Source: Planctomycetaceae bacterium
Lineage (GTDB): Bacteria > Planctomycetota > Planctomycetia > Pirellulales > Pirellulaceae
Direction: 5' to 3'
Length of the DNA stretch: 32,128 nucleotides
Assembly (NCBI GenBank): GCA_024225195.1
Contig: JAAEMV010000096.1
Location: 1-32,128 of the forward strand
Position numbers and translations under genes: made by a program. Below the pieces are notes generated by a model. It was not told where the DNA came from. It saw only the letters and a list, made by a program, of their open reading frames with translations, and did not search any database. This document shows, in pieces, positions 1-8,404 of the stretch (positions are counted from its first letter, which is position 1; each line of letters starts with the position of its first letter).

Positions 1-387
1 ACCGCTCATCGGCTTCCGCTGTTCCTCGATCCTCTGTCTCCAATCCTAACACGGGGAAACAGAGGATCATGAATTTACACCAAAATTGTCGGCAGTAACC
101 CTAAAACGAGACCTCAGTTATGCTAAATATGTGGGATGACACTCATATTACTTAGTTTCCGAACCACCTGAGAATACCTCCACCGGTTTCAGAGACTTTC
201 AGGAACCGCTGACGGGTTCCCACCGCCCCCGTTTTCACGGCTTTATCCGGAGAATTCTTACTCACCCAACGACGGTTAGAAATTTTGTGAATCATCGATT
301 TTTAGCTTGTGAGGTTCTCGCGCGATCGACACAATAGACCGGCACACCCCAACCCTAACACCACCATGTTTCGATCTGAGGCGTCCT
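1..387. other. Intergenic region upstream of the adenylate kinase-like gene
   Basis: No convincing gene is seen here. All three plus-strand frames entering from the left edge hit a stop within about 100 bases. A minus-strand ATG at 68-70 opens a short frame that runs off the left edge and could be the start of a divergent gene, but it is too short to judge. The region holds a perfect 10-bp inverted repeat (28-37 and 59-68) and a smaller one, GGAACC/GGTTCC, at 202-220. It presumably carries the promoter of the downstream gene, but no clear -35/-10 pair stands out. Confidence 0.5.
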
Positions 388-1014
388 ATGGATAATCCTT
401 CACGCTATCGCTCAATCTTACTCTTTGGTCCTCCTGGAGCAGGGAAGGGGACTCAGGGGAAAATCCTTGGGTCAGTGCCCGGATTTTTCCACCTTTCCGT
501 TGGCGATGTTTTTCGATCCATTGATATCGGCTCCCCAACCGGACAACAAATCTACAAATACACTTCTAACGGACAACTCGTTCCCGATGAACTTACCGTC
601 GAGATCTGGAAAAAGACGGTTGACGCTTACGTCGCTCTTTCCACCTACAAACCTCGCGAAGACTTACTGGTACTCGACGGAATTCCTCGTAACGTTGCCC
701 AAACAAAACTAGTTAAAGACCACCTCGATATTCTTCAAGTTGTCAGCCTCAGTTGTGAATCCGAAGAAGATATGATTCTTAGAATGCGACGTCGCGCAAT
801 TCGAGAAAACCGGGCTGACGACGCGAACGAAGATGTCATTCGGAGTCGATTTCGAATTTTCCATAGCGTTTCCAAGCCAGTACTTGAATGCTACTCCGAT
901 GAAATCATCTCTACCGTCGAGGCGGATGGTTCGCCAGCAGAAGTCTTTCAGAAAATCCTCACCGCTGTCGTTCCGATTCAGAACAAACATTTCCAAGATC
1001 AATACAAATCCTAA
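388..1014 (+). CDS. adk: Adenylate kinase-like nucleoside monophosphate kinase, short LID
   Basis: This 208-residue protein is a nucleoside monophosphate kinase, most likely adenylate kinase, which interconverts ATP + AMP and 2 ADP in the cytoplasm. The P-loop GPPGAGKGT lies at residues 14-22. The NMP-binding segment HLSVGDVFR follows near 35-43, and DGIPR at 97-101 matches the family DGFPR. The LID region (about 135-155, containing RENRADD and ending RSRF) is short and has no zinc-binding cysteines, so it resembles the short eukaryotic-type LID rather than the long bacterial one. The ATG at 388 follows a GAGG-like ribosome site. The gene converges on serS with a gap of about 12 bp. UMP/CMP kinase specificity cannot be excluded. 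A second, canonical adk elsewhere in the genome is possible. Confidence 0.8.
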   Translation: MDNPSRYRSILLFGPPGAGKGTQGKILGSVPGFFHLSVGDVFRSIDIGSPTGQQIYKYTSNGQLVPDELTVEIWKKTVDAYVALSTYKPREDLLVLDGIPRNVAQTKLVKDHLDILQVVSLSCESEEDMILRMRRRAIRENRADDANEDVIRSRFRIFHSVSKPVLECYSDEIISTVEADGSPAEVFQKILTAVVPIQNKHFQDQYKS

Positions 1015-1026
1015 AACAAACTTGCT

Positions 1027-2328
1027 TTAGGCAGATTCAACTGTTGGCGTTTGCCCAATCACTGACTTGCCTACCCATGGCTGCAAGCACTCGGGAACGT
1101 TAACGCTTCCATCCGCATTTTGATGATTCTCGAGAATTGAAATCAATGCACGACTCAATGCGAAAGCTGTCCCATTGAGCGTATGAACAAAATGGGTTCC
1201 CTTCTTATCTTTTACCTTGTACCGAATGTTTAGCCTTCGCGACTGATAGTCGGTGCAATTCGAGGTACTGGTCACTTCTCCCCACTCTCCGCTTTCACCT
1301 CGACCGGGCATCCACGCCTCTAGGTCGTATTTCCGATAAGCTGGTCCCCCTAAATCGCCTGTTGCAGTATCGACGACCCGATAGGGAATTCCAATTGCAT
1401 CAAAAAGATCGCACTCAATCTGCCGCAATTCCTCATGCATGGCGTCACTCTGCTCCGGACGCGCGAATACAAACATTTCAATTTTCGTAAATTGGTGAAC
1501 GCGGTATAACCCCCGTGAAGCACGGCCAGCCGCCCCCGCTTCGGTACGATAGCAGTGGCTAATACCACACAATCGAATCGGCAATTCAGACTCGGCAATC
1601 GTCTTTCCGCTGTACAGTCCCCCTAAGGTAATTTCAGAAGTTCCAATCAGCGACAGATTCATATTTTCAATGCTGTAGATTTGGGTTTCCGGTCCCCGCG
1701 GCATAAACCCGATCCCTTCCAGCACAGAATCCTGAGCTAAATCTGGAGTAATGGTTGGCGTAAACCCTCGCTTATTTAATTCGACCATCGCGAACTGCTG
1801 GAGTGCCAAGTCAAGCATCACCAAATCGCCTTTCAGGAAATAGAAACCGTTTCCAGTCGTCCGAGATCCTCCTTCGAAATCAATCCAATCGTGTTTCTCC
1901 CCAAGTTCAAGATGGTCGAGCGGAGCAAACTCAAATTCTCGGCATGTGTGCTTTCCACGAGCGAGCTCTAAATTTGATTTATCATCAACACCCACCGGAC
2001 AATCCGAGTGCGCCATATTCGGCACCTGCAACTGGAGCTCTTTTATCTCCCGATCGATAACATCGTGTTCTGCTTGAGCGGCATCCTTCTGCTCTCGCAA
2101 AGCACGCGCACTGACTTTGAGCGATTCACGTTCTTCGCTATCCTTCGCTTGCCCAATTTTTTTCGACTCTGCATTTGACTGGGTGTTTAAATCCTGAACC
2201 AACTGCAATTTCCCTCGCCGCTGCAACTCCAGTTCAACTAGCCGATCAACATCGACGCTGATATTTCGGTTAGCGCAGTTTTGCTTCACAGCTTCGACGT
2301 TTTCAACAATGTATTTTCGATCAAGCAT
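1027..2328 (-). CDS. serS: Serine--tRNA ligase
   Basis: This 433-residue protein is a class II seryl-tRNA synthetase, which charges tRNA-Ser with serine in the cytoplasm. The first 105 residues form the charged, heptad-like helical hairpin that contacts the tRNA long arm. The catalytic core follows: GTSEITL (about 229-235) at the serine-binding TxE site, motif 2 RTEAGAAGRASRGLYRVHQF at 261-280, and motif 3 around LNGTAFALSRALISILENHQ at 384-403. Length and layout fit bacterial SerRS. The ATG at 2328 has no evident Shine-Dalgarno site, but the N-terminus MLDRKYIVEN matches the family start. The stop sits 12 bp from the convergent kinase-like gene, with no obvious terminator hairpin between them. 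Confidence 0.97.
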   Translation of the reverse strand: MLDRKYIVENVEAVKQNCANRNISVDVDRLVELELQRRGKLQLVQDLNTQSNAESKKIGQAKDSEERESLKVSARALREQKDAAQAEHDVIDREIKELQLQVPNMAHSDCPVGVDDKSNLELARGKHTCREFEFAPLDHLELGEKHDWIDFEGGSRTTGNGFYFLKGDLVMLDLALQQFAMVELNKRGFTPTITPDLAQDSVLEGIGFMPRGPETQIYSIENMNLSLIGTSEITLGGLYSGKTIAESELPIRLCGISHCYRTEAGAAGRASRGLYRVHQFTKIEMFVFARPEQSDAMHEELRQIECDLFDAIGIPYRVVDTATGDLGGPAYRKYDLEAWMPGRGESGEWGEVTSTSNCTDYQSRRLNIRYKVKDKKGTHFVHTLNGTAFALSRALISILENHQNADGSVNVPECLQPWVGKSVIGQTPTVESA

Positions 2329-2451
2329 GGCGTAAATTTAGATTTTGGTTATTTAAATAGGAAACGGCAACATTCCAATATAGTCCGTTGAATGTCACTA
2401 AAAAATCTCTCGGAAATCAATTGTCTTGTTCAACGATTCTGTTTTACCGCG

Positions 2452-3843
2452 TCAATTTGCGATTTTGGCAACTTCATCCCACAGGCAACAACTCGACTTG
2501 ATTCCTCGGTGAAAGTCCTCAAGGGAAAACTTTTCATTAGGGCTATGAAGATTATCGTCATCCTGCCCCCAGCCCAACAGAAGGGTATCAATTCCCAGCA
2601 TTTCTGTGAATGCGTTGACAACGGGAATACTGCCTCCCGAACGCACAAAGACTGGCCGAACGCCGAAGCCTTTCTCAATCGCATCCGCCGCGGCCTCCAT
2701 GAAAGGGCTGTCGAGCGAGAGCACGAACCCTGGGGCTCCATGCAGGGCAATGAATTCCATTTCAATTGAATCTGGGCAAAGCCCCTCAAGCATCTTCCTC
2801 ATCCCCTCTTGGATGACTTCCGGATTCTGATTGGGTACTAACCGGCAACTAAACTTGGCACCAGCTTTGGCCGGCAACACAGTCTTTGCTCCCTCTCCCT
2901 GATATCCACTCCACAGCCCGTTGATATCAAAGGTCGGCCGTGCCCATCGTCGCTCCAAGGTCGTATAGCCCTCTTCTCCAGCGAGAGCCTTTAACCCTAA
3001 TTCTTGCTGATATTCCTGATCAGAAAAACCAAGCTGCGAAAATTGCTCACGCTCTCGGTCACTTAATTCTTCAACATCATCATAAAACCCCGGAATCTGG
3101 ACTCGCCCCTTCTCATCAATTAACGCCGCCATCATCTTACATAAAACATTGGCGGGGTTAGCAACCGTTCCACCGAATCCGCCGGAATGCAAATCCCGAT
3201 TGGGTCCAGTCAAATTGACCTGGTAATAAGTAATTCCTTTAAGCCCATAGGTGATCGCTGGTTGACCAGGTCCATACTGAGAGCAATCACTTATCACGGC
3301 GATGTCCGCACTAATTTTTTCTTTCACAGGCACCTCAGCGTCGTATTCGCCATTCAGAAATGCCTCCAACCCGGCGCCACCGGATTCCTCTTCACCTTCG
3401 ATTAAGAACTTTACCTGAATCGGCAGGGAGCCTTTGGTTTTCAAATAGGCTTCCACGCCAAAGACATGCGTTATCATTTGCCCTTTGTCATCAGTCGCAC
3501 CTCTCGCAAAAACCTTTCCATCACGTACGGTGGGCTCAAACGGAGGTGTTTCCCAAAGCTCTAGCGGATCTGGTGGCTGAACATCGTAGTGACCGTAAAC
3601 CAAAACCGTTGGTGCACCTTCCACCTTGGGTGATTCCGCGTAAATCAATGGATGGCCGCAAGTTTCAATTGTCTCTGTTTTCAACCCCATGTCGATAAAC
3701 TTCTGCGCCAACCACTCCGCAGTCTTACGGACGTCAGCATCGTAGGCACTGTCAGTGCCAATGCTTGGCATCCGCAACCACTCAAACAAATCGGACTCGA
3801 ACCGGTCGTGGTTCTCATTTAAGTAGCTATCAAATTCGGACAT
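2452..3843 (-). CDS. M20 family metallodipeptidase
   Basis: This is a cytoplasmic zinc peptidase of the M20 (carnosinase/Cys-Gly dipeptidase-like) family that hydrolyses short peptides. From the chosen ATG it has 463 residues. Visible metal and catalytic residues are H85 in VYGHYDVQP, D118 in RGATDDKGQM, the E151/E152 pair in EGEEESGG, D186 in ISDCSQ and the late histidine in NLHSPNEKF. The central HSGGFGG segment belongs to the lid/dimerisation domain. An upstream TTG at 3870 would add nine residues, but the ATG at 3843 (MSEFDSYL) matches the usual family start and is preferred. The substrate cannot be told from sequence. The gene appears to be alone on its strand, reading away from clpS. 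Confidence 0.93.
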   Translation of the reverse strand: MSEFDSYLNENHDRFESDLFEWLRMPSIGTDSAYDADVRKTAEWLAQKFIDMGLKTETIETCGHPLIYAESPKVEGAPTVLVYGHYDVQPPDPLELWETPPFEPTVRDGKVFARGATDDKGQMITHVFGVEAYLKTKGSLPIQVKFLIEGEEESGGAGLEAFLNGEYDAEVPVKEKISADIAVISDCSQYGPGQPAITYGLKGITYYQVNLTGPNRDLHSGGFGGTVANPANVLCKMMAALIDEKGRVQIPGFYDDVEELSDREREQFSQLGFSDQEYQQELGLKALAGEEGYTTLERRWARPTFDINGLWSGYQGEGAKTVLPAKAGAKFSCRLVPNQNPEVIQEGMRKMLEGLCPDSIEMEFIALHGAPGFVLSLDSPFMEAAADAIEKGFGVRPVFVRSGGSIPVVNAFTEMLGIDTLLLGWGQDDDNLHSPNEKFSLEDFHRGIKSSCCLWDEVAKIAN

Positions 3844-4215
3844 AACAGACTCTCTGATTAATACTGGCAACCAATTCTCAGTTGCATTTTTTTTAAAAAC
3901 GATGCAAACCTGGCTCCTGATTTCTCAAAAACGCTCGGGGAAATCGGCAGATTTGCAAACAGGCTAATTCGGAAACAAACTCAAATTTCAAAACGAAATC
4001 GCCGATTGTGGCTCCAATATAACCCTGACCTGCGATTGCGACCACGGACCCTGGCTTCAACTCGCCCACGGAGTTCCCGATGCGTGGATAAAAAGACAAG
4101 AAATGCTGCTGGTTTCTGCAATACGCAAAAAAATTTACTTGAATCCCGAGAGAATTTCAGTCAAAGTAGGCGAAATTCGGAGTGGAACGGTGTCCAAGAA
4201 TTTAGAGAAACGATA
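3844..4215. other. Intergenic region between divergent M20 peptidase and clpS
   Basis: These 372 bases separate two divergently read genes and must hold both promoters, but no strong -35/-10 pair is seen. A minus-strand open frame (about 3893-4099, TTG start) encodes a short glycine- and valine-containing segment. It has no ribosome site and no recognisable family. A plus-strand frame runs in from 4006 in phase with clpS, but its arginine/serine-rich translation does not look like protein. Neither is called a gene. Confidence 0.5.
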
Positions 4216-4569
4216 ATGTCCGACAAGGATTCAGCAACGCTTACCGCCGAGCCGGTGGTAAAACCAAAAAACAAAAAAGATCAGCGACCGAAACGTCAAC
4301 CAAGGTTTCACGTGATTCTTTGGGACGACGATGATCATTCCTACGAGTACGTTATCTTGATGATGCGGCAAATCTTCGGACACTCGATTGACCGGGGTTT
4401 CAAAATTGCCAACGCAGTCGATTCGGACGGTAGAAGCGTCTGCTTGACCACCACGCGGGAACACGCCGAGCTCAAAGTCGAGCAAATTCATTCATTTGGA
4501 AAAGACTTCCTAATTCCCCGCTGCAAAGGGTCGATGTCGGCGACCATCGAAGCCGAAGCGAGTGATTAA
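4216..4569 (+). CDS. clpS: ATP-dependent Clp protease adaptor ClpS
   Basis: This 117-residue adaptor binds N-degron substrates and delivers them to the ClpA/ClpC unfoldase. The basic, lysine-rich first 30 residues are likely the flexible tail that engages the unfoldase. The core follows: FHVILWDDDDHSYEYVILMM (31-50) with the acidic N-degron-binding loop, then GRSVCLTTTREHAELKVEQI (72-91), which is the helix and surface typical of the family, and a GSMSA tail. The DDDDHSYEYV form is the variant common in Planctomycetota. The frame is open upstream to 4006, but the ATG at 4216 has a GAGA ribosome-like site and gives the normal family length. Confidence 0.93.
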   Translation: MSDKDSATLTAEPVVKPKNKKDQRPKRQPRFHVILWDDDDHSYEYVILMMRQIFGHSIDRGFKIANAVDSDGRSVCLTTTREHAELKVEQIHSFGKDFLIPRCKGSMSATIEAEASD

Positions 4570-4688
4570 CTAACGCCTAGTTAGCCTGTACGGCCTGCCT
4601 ACTTCAAAGTCGGAATTTCGCGTTGCAGAAGTAACGCAATAGTGTCCAATATGAGTTGCAGTAAATCTGATCCAAAAAGAGACATGGC

Positions 4689-5957
4689 GTGGGCGCGAAA
4701 CTAAAAACAGTGACTCTCGGTTGCAAAGTCAATCAATACGAGACCCAACTGGTACGAGAAGGCTTGTTGGGCGCCGGATTTTCGGATGCCGAATCAGACC
4801 AACCTGCTGATCTTTGCATCATCAACACTTGCACGATCACTGGAGAAGGCGATTCCAAGAGTCGTCAAATCATCCGCCGGATGAACCGTAACAATCCCGA
4901 TGCCAGAATCGTGGTCATGGGGTGCTATGCGACTCGGGAACCCGATGAGGTCGCTGCTCTGCCCGGAGTTGCAGAAGTTGTCACCGACAAACGCGAAATC
5001 CCTGATTTGCTTGGACGATTCGGAGTTGTCGATATCCCCAACGGTATTTCGGGACTCAATAATCGTCATCGGGCCTATGTCAAAGTGCAGGATGGCTGCC
5101 TACTCCGCTGCAGCTATTGCATCATTCCCACGGTTCGACCCGACATGTTCAGCCGCCCCCTTCAGGACGTACTCGATGAAGTACGGGTACTGATTGATAA
5201 TGGCTTTAGCGAAGTCATTTTGACTGGGATTCATCTTGGACATTACGGAGTTGACTTTAATCAGGGAAAACCAAAAAGTGACTGGGTTAGACTATCCCAT
5301 CTCGTTCGCGCCATCTGCGAGCTTTCCCCTTCGGTGCGTGTGCGACTCTCCAGCATTGAAGCGACGGAGGTAACTCGCGAACTGATCGAAGTCATGAAAG
5401 ATTTTTCATCACAGGTCTGCCCTCATCTCCATGTCTGTCTGCAAAGCGGCAGCGATAAAATTCTCCGCGGAATGAAAAGAAGATGGACGCGTCGGCACAT
5501 TATTGACCGTTGCCAGCTCGTCAAAAGTGAACTTCACCTGCCGGCATTTACCACCGATGTAATCGTTGGTTTTCCGGGGGAAACCGAAGACGATTTTGCA
5601 GACACGATCGATGCCTGTCGGCAAATTGGATTTTCAAAAATCCACATGTTTCCTTTCAGTCCGAGAAAGGGAACTCCAGCAGCAGAAATGGAAGAGCAAA
5701 TCCCCAAAAAAATTAAATCCGAACGTGGCGCTAAGATTGCTGCTTTGGAAAAAGAACTGAAACGAGAGTACTTTGAGAGCCTCGTTGGGGAACAACTTCA
5801 GCTACTTGTTGAGAACGTGAATGACGACAAAACCGTAACAGGCACCTCCTGCCGATATGCCACCGTTAACGCCATCGCTCCAGAAGCCAAGGAAAATGAA
5901 CTCATTACGGTTCAAATTGAAACTGCTGGCGATATACTCTCTGGTCGAGCAATCTAG
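4689..5957 (+). CDS. mtaB: MiaB-like radical SAM methylthiotransferase (MtaB type)
   Basis: This 422-residue protein is a radical-SAM methylthiotransferase of the MiaB/MtaB family, probably converting t6A37 to ms2t6A37 in tRNAs reading ANN codons. The N-terminal domain has the three cysteines for the auxiliary [4Fe-4S] cluster, C12 (LGCKVN), C48 (NTCT) and C79 (MGCYATR). The radical-SAM triad is C137, C141 and C144 in CLLRCSYC. A C-terminal TRAM-like segment (about 360-422) should bind tRNA. The start is GTG at 4689: it fits the usual N-terminus (KLKTVTLGCKVNQYE), and the nearby ATG at 4684 is out of frame and stops at once. MtaB is favoured over MiaB and RimO by length and by the LGCKVNQYE/IINTCTIT pattern. 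The subfamily assignment is inference. Confidence 0.9.
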   Translation: MGAKLKTVTLGCKVNQYETQLVREGLLGAGFSDAESDQPADLCIINTCTITGEGDSKSRQIIRRMNRNNPDARIVVMGCYATREPDEVAALPGVAEVVTDKREIPDLLGRFGVVDIPNGISGLNNRHRAYVKVQDGCLLRCSYCIIPTVRPDMFSRPLQDVLDEVRVLIDNGFSEVILTGIHLGHYGVDFNQGKPKSDWVRLSHLVRAICELSPSVRVRLSSIEATEVTRELIEVMKDFSSQVCPHLHVCLQSGSDKILRGMKRRWTRRHIIDRCQLVKSELHLPAFTTDVIVGFPGETEDDFADTIDACRQIGFSKIHMFPFSPRKGTPAAEMEEQIPKKIKSERGAKIAALEKELKREYFESLVGEQLQLLVENVNDDKTVTGTSCRYATVNAIAPEAKENELITVQIETAGDILSGRAI

Positions 5958-5987
5958 AAAAATTCCAATTGGACATTCCAGGAATCT

Positions 5988-7409
5988 CTACCACTCCGTG
6001 GCAACCGCACGTGGATTCTCAAGCCCCAGCTTTTTCATTTTCTTATACAGAGTGGTTCGGTTAACACCAAGTTGCTCCGCTGTTTCATTCCGGTTCCAGT
6101 TATTCTCCCGCAATGATTGCAAGATAATTTGCCGTTCCGGTCCCTCTAAAGCTGCCTTGAGCGTCTGACGTTGTGCCAACGGTGAAATCGTCAGCGTCTC
6201 GGTCTGGCAAGCACTAATGTGAGACGGCAGGTCTTGAATCCCTAACTGTGGACCACTACCTAACAGCACTGCCCGCTCAACAATGTTCTGAAGTTCTCGG
6301 ACATTACCTGGCCATTTGTATTGTTGCATTGCTTGCAGCGAAGCCTGATCAAATCCTGTAATTTGCTTTCCCTCTTCCTCACAGACCTTCTCAAGAAAGT
6401 GTTTCGCTAATGTCGGAATATCGGAAGAACGTTGGTGAAGCGAAGGCAATTCAATGTTGATTACGTTGACTCGATAGTAAAGGTCCTGCCGAAACCGGTC
6501 TTCAGCGACCGCTTTCGCCAAGTCTTCATTGGTCGCCAAAATGATACGGGTGTTGACACGAAATGTCTCAGTACCGCCGACTTGCTCAAATTCCAATTCC
6601 TGCAAAACACGCAACAGCTTGACCTGCAATGACGGTGACGCCGTGCCGATTTCATCTAAAAAGATTGTTCCACCGTCAGCTTGTTTAAATTTCCCAACCT
6701 TATTTCCAGTTGCTCCAGTAAACGAACCGGCAACATGCCCGAACAACTCGCTCTCGAGCAAATTATCAGGCAACGCCCCGCAAGCGACCTCAACAAAAGG
6801 AGCCTTACGTCGATTAGATCGCTGATGAATCGCTCTTGCAATCAATGATTTTCCGGTACCGCTTTCGCCCGTGATCATCACAGTTGCTTTGGTATCCGCA
6901 ATGTTATCCACCATATCAAACGTCTTTTGCATTCGGTGATCATTGCCAATGATGCTATGCCGACCAAATCGTTTATCTAGTTGTGTTTTTAACTGCTCAT
7001 TTTCTTCAATGACTTTTTGCTGCGATAAGGCTCGATCAAAACAAATTAAGATTTCGTCGTCGATCAAAGGCTTAGTCACCAGATCGAAGGCTCCAGCACG
7101 AATAGCCTCGATGCCTGTGTCGACCGTCGCATACCCAGTCATTAAAACGACGACCACATTGGGATGATGCTTTTTACACTCGGCAAGTAATTCGAACCCA
7201 TCATCATGACCAATCCGGACATCGAGTAATGCCAAATCAAATGTTGTTTCATTTAAGCGTTGGCGAGCCGATTCCCCATCGGATGCAAGAGAGACCTGAA
7301 ATCCCTGGTCTGCCAACCATGCGCCCATTGATTCCAACAAATGCTTATCATCATCAACCAAGAGGATTTTCGAATTCTTCGGGGTTCTCATGTTCATCTT
7401 CAACTTCAT
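5988..7409 (-). CDS. NtrC-family sigma-54-dependent response regulator
   Basis: This 473-residue transcription activator has three domains. The receiver (about 12-128) has the acidic pair DDD at 19-21, phospho-acceptor D63 in LLDVRIG, T91 and K113. The AAA+ domain (about 152-385) has Walker A GESGTGKS at 181-188, GSFTGA at 228-233 and Walker B GGTIFLDEI at 246-254. A Fis-type helix-turn-helix (about 430-465) is at the C-terminus. It should drive transcription by sigma-54 RNA polymerase when phosphorylated. The sigma-54 contact loop reads GSFTGA instead of the usual GAFTGA. No histidine kinase is adjacent, so its partner is unknown. It is divergent from the LuxR-type regulator at 7734 and converges with mtaB. 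ATGs at 7409, 7397 and 7391 are all possible starts. Confidence 0.94.
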   Translation of the reverse strand: MKLKMNMRTPKNSKILLVDDDKHLLESMGAWLADQGFQVSLASDGESARQRLNETTFDLALLDVRIGHDDGFELLAECKKHHPNVVVVLMTGYATVDTGIEAIRAGAFDLVTKPLIDDEILICFDRALSQQKVIEENEQLKTQLDKRFGRHSIIGNDHRMQKTFDMVDNIADTKATVMITGESGTGKSLIARAIHQRSNRRKAPFVEVACGALPDNLLESELFGHVAGSFTGATGNKVGKFKQADGGTIFLDEIGTASPSLQVKLLRVLQELEFEQVGGTETFRVNTRIILATNEDLAKAVAEDRFRQDLYYRVNVINIELPSLHQRSSDIPTLAKHFLEKVCEEEGKQITGFDQASLQAMQQYKWPGNVRELQNIVERAVLLGSGPQLGIQDLPSHISACQTETLTISPLAQRQTLKAALEGPERQIILQSLRENNWNRNETAEQLGVNRTTLYKKMKKLGLENPRAVATEW

Positions 7410-7733
7410 TTCTTATCAGTCTCGGCCGTTCGATTACCGAAGTAGCAAACGTGCCGCAGGTGATTAAATACAACGCCTATGTTTATTTAGGTCACCGTTG
7501 CCGGATTAACGCCTGATTTTGTTAAGAACCCTGAATTTGAGGGATATTTCCGATTGTTAAGATTGTGCGGTACTTCCCGATAAAGTTGCCCTCACGAGAG
7601 ATTTCCTTCCCCATCTAGGTTATAAATGGATCGGTTTAGTCCGAACCAACGTCTTGTGACCCACTCTTTTGCTCACGGCCGTAAATCCTGACTTTAAGCA
7701 CACTCATCTAGGTCTAACTGCATCTTATTACTC
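7410..7733. other. Intergenic region between two divergent response regulators
   Basis: These 324 bases hold no gene. They contain two copies of TTGTTAAGA (7519-7527 and 7554-7562) and two copies of CATCTAGGT (7612-7620 and 7705-7713). The first TTGTTA could serve as a -35 box with GATATT at 7543-7548 (18-bp spacer) as -10, on the plus strand. No sigma-54 (-24/-12) consensus was found. Confidence 0.4.
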
Positions 7734-8360
7734 ATGACGCCGAAAATACTGCTCGCGGACGATCATCCTATTGTTGGCCTTAGCCTCTACACACTCGCCA
7801 AAGAAGCGCAGATGGATGTTGTTGAACAGATCCGAAATTCCTCCCAAATTGTGCCTTCGATCGAAAATCATCGCCCGCAAATCTTGATCACTGAAGTTCG
7901 GCTCGGTCGGCAGGACGCTCTGAAGTCACTTGAGAAAATAGATCCCGAGTTAAATTTAAAGGTGATCGTTTTCACCTCCCATTCCAACCCAACTAATATC
8001 GCTCGCGCGAGCGCACTGGGCTGTTTTGAGTTCATACAAAAAACATCCCCGATCGAGAATCTGCTTATCGCACTTCGGGGTGCCTCCGCCGGCGAAGCTA
8101 CGCCGCCCACAAGCTTGCTGGCCACGACCAAAACGAGAATGAAACGAATTGGCTCAGGCCCTGCAGAGAGTCCGCTTACCAAGCGTGAGTCGCAAGTACT
8201 GCAACATGTTGCCATGGGTCTGAGTAACCGCGAAATTGGAAAATCACTCGGTATTAGTGTCGAAACCGTTAAAGAGCATGTCCAAAATATCTTGCGTAAG
8301 CTCGACGTCAATGATCGCACGCAAGCCGCAGTCTGGGCACTAAAAAACGGGATGATCTAG
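7734..8360 (+). CDS. NarL/LuxR-type response regulator with Glu at the phospho-acceptor site
   Basis: This 208-residue protein has an N-terminal receiver domain (about 3-120), a linker, and a C-terminal LuxR/GerE DNA-binding domain (about 147-208, with LTKRESQVLQHVAMGLSNRE and the recognition helix SVETVKEHVQNIL). The receiver keeps the acidic pocket (ADDH), the Thr/Ser switch (VFTSH) and a lysine (QKTSP). However, the residue aligned with the phosphorylated Asp of NarL (LLDLNMPG) is E54, in ILITEVRLG. Glu often mimics the phosphorylated state, so this may be a constitutively active or kinase-independent regulator. That is inference. There is no cognate kinase next to it. The ATG at 7734 has no clear ribosome site. 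Confidence 0.9.
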   Translation: MTPKILLADDHPIVGLSLYTLAKEAQMDVVEQIRNSSQIVPSIENHRPQILITEVRLGRQDALKSLEKIDPELNLKVIVFTSHSNPTNIARASALGCFEFIQKTSPIENLLIALRGASAGEATPPTSLLATTKTRMKRIGSGPAESPLTKRESQVLQHVAMGLSNREIGKSLGISVETVKEHVQNILRKLDVNDRTQAAVWALKNGMI

Positions 8361-8404
8361 TAGCCGCTTGGCTGTTTACTCCCTGGCGGCAAAACTTGCG
8401 ACGG

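Noticed and set aside
1-70. Possible start of a minus-strand gene running off the left edge
   Set aside because: Only 23 codons are visible, with no ribosome site and no recognisable motif.
3893-4099. A 68-codon minus-strand frame between the M20 peptidase and clpS
   Set aside because: It reads partly like protein (GELKPGSVVAIAGQGYIGAT), but it needs a TTG start, has no ribosome site and no known family. Possibly a relic, not enough to call.
4006-4215. A 70-codon N-terminal extension of ClpS
   Set aside because: Open by chance; composition unlike protein and far longer than known ClpS N-termini. The ATG at 4216 fits better.
5958-5987. CCAATTGG palindrome between mtaB and the NtrC-type gene
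   Set aside because: Short, no T-run, and likely by chance.
8361-8404. AGCC-GCTT-GGCT mini hairpin between convergent genes
   Set aside because: A 4-bp stem with a weak T tail is too small to call a terminator.
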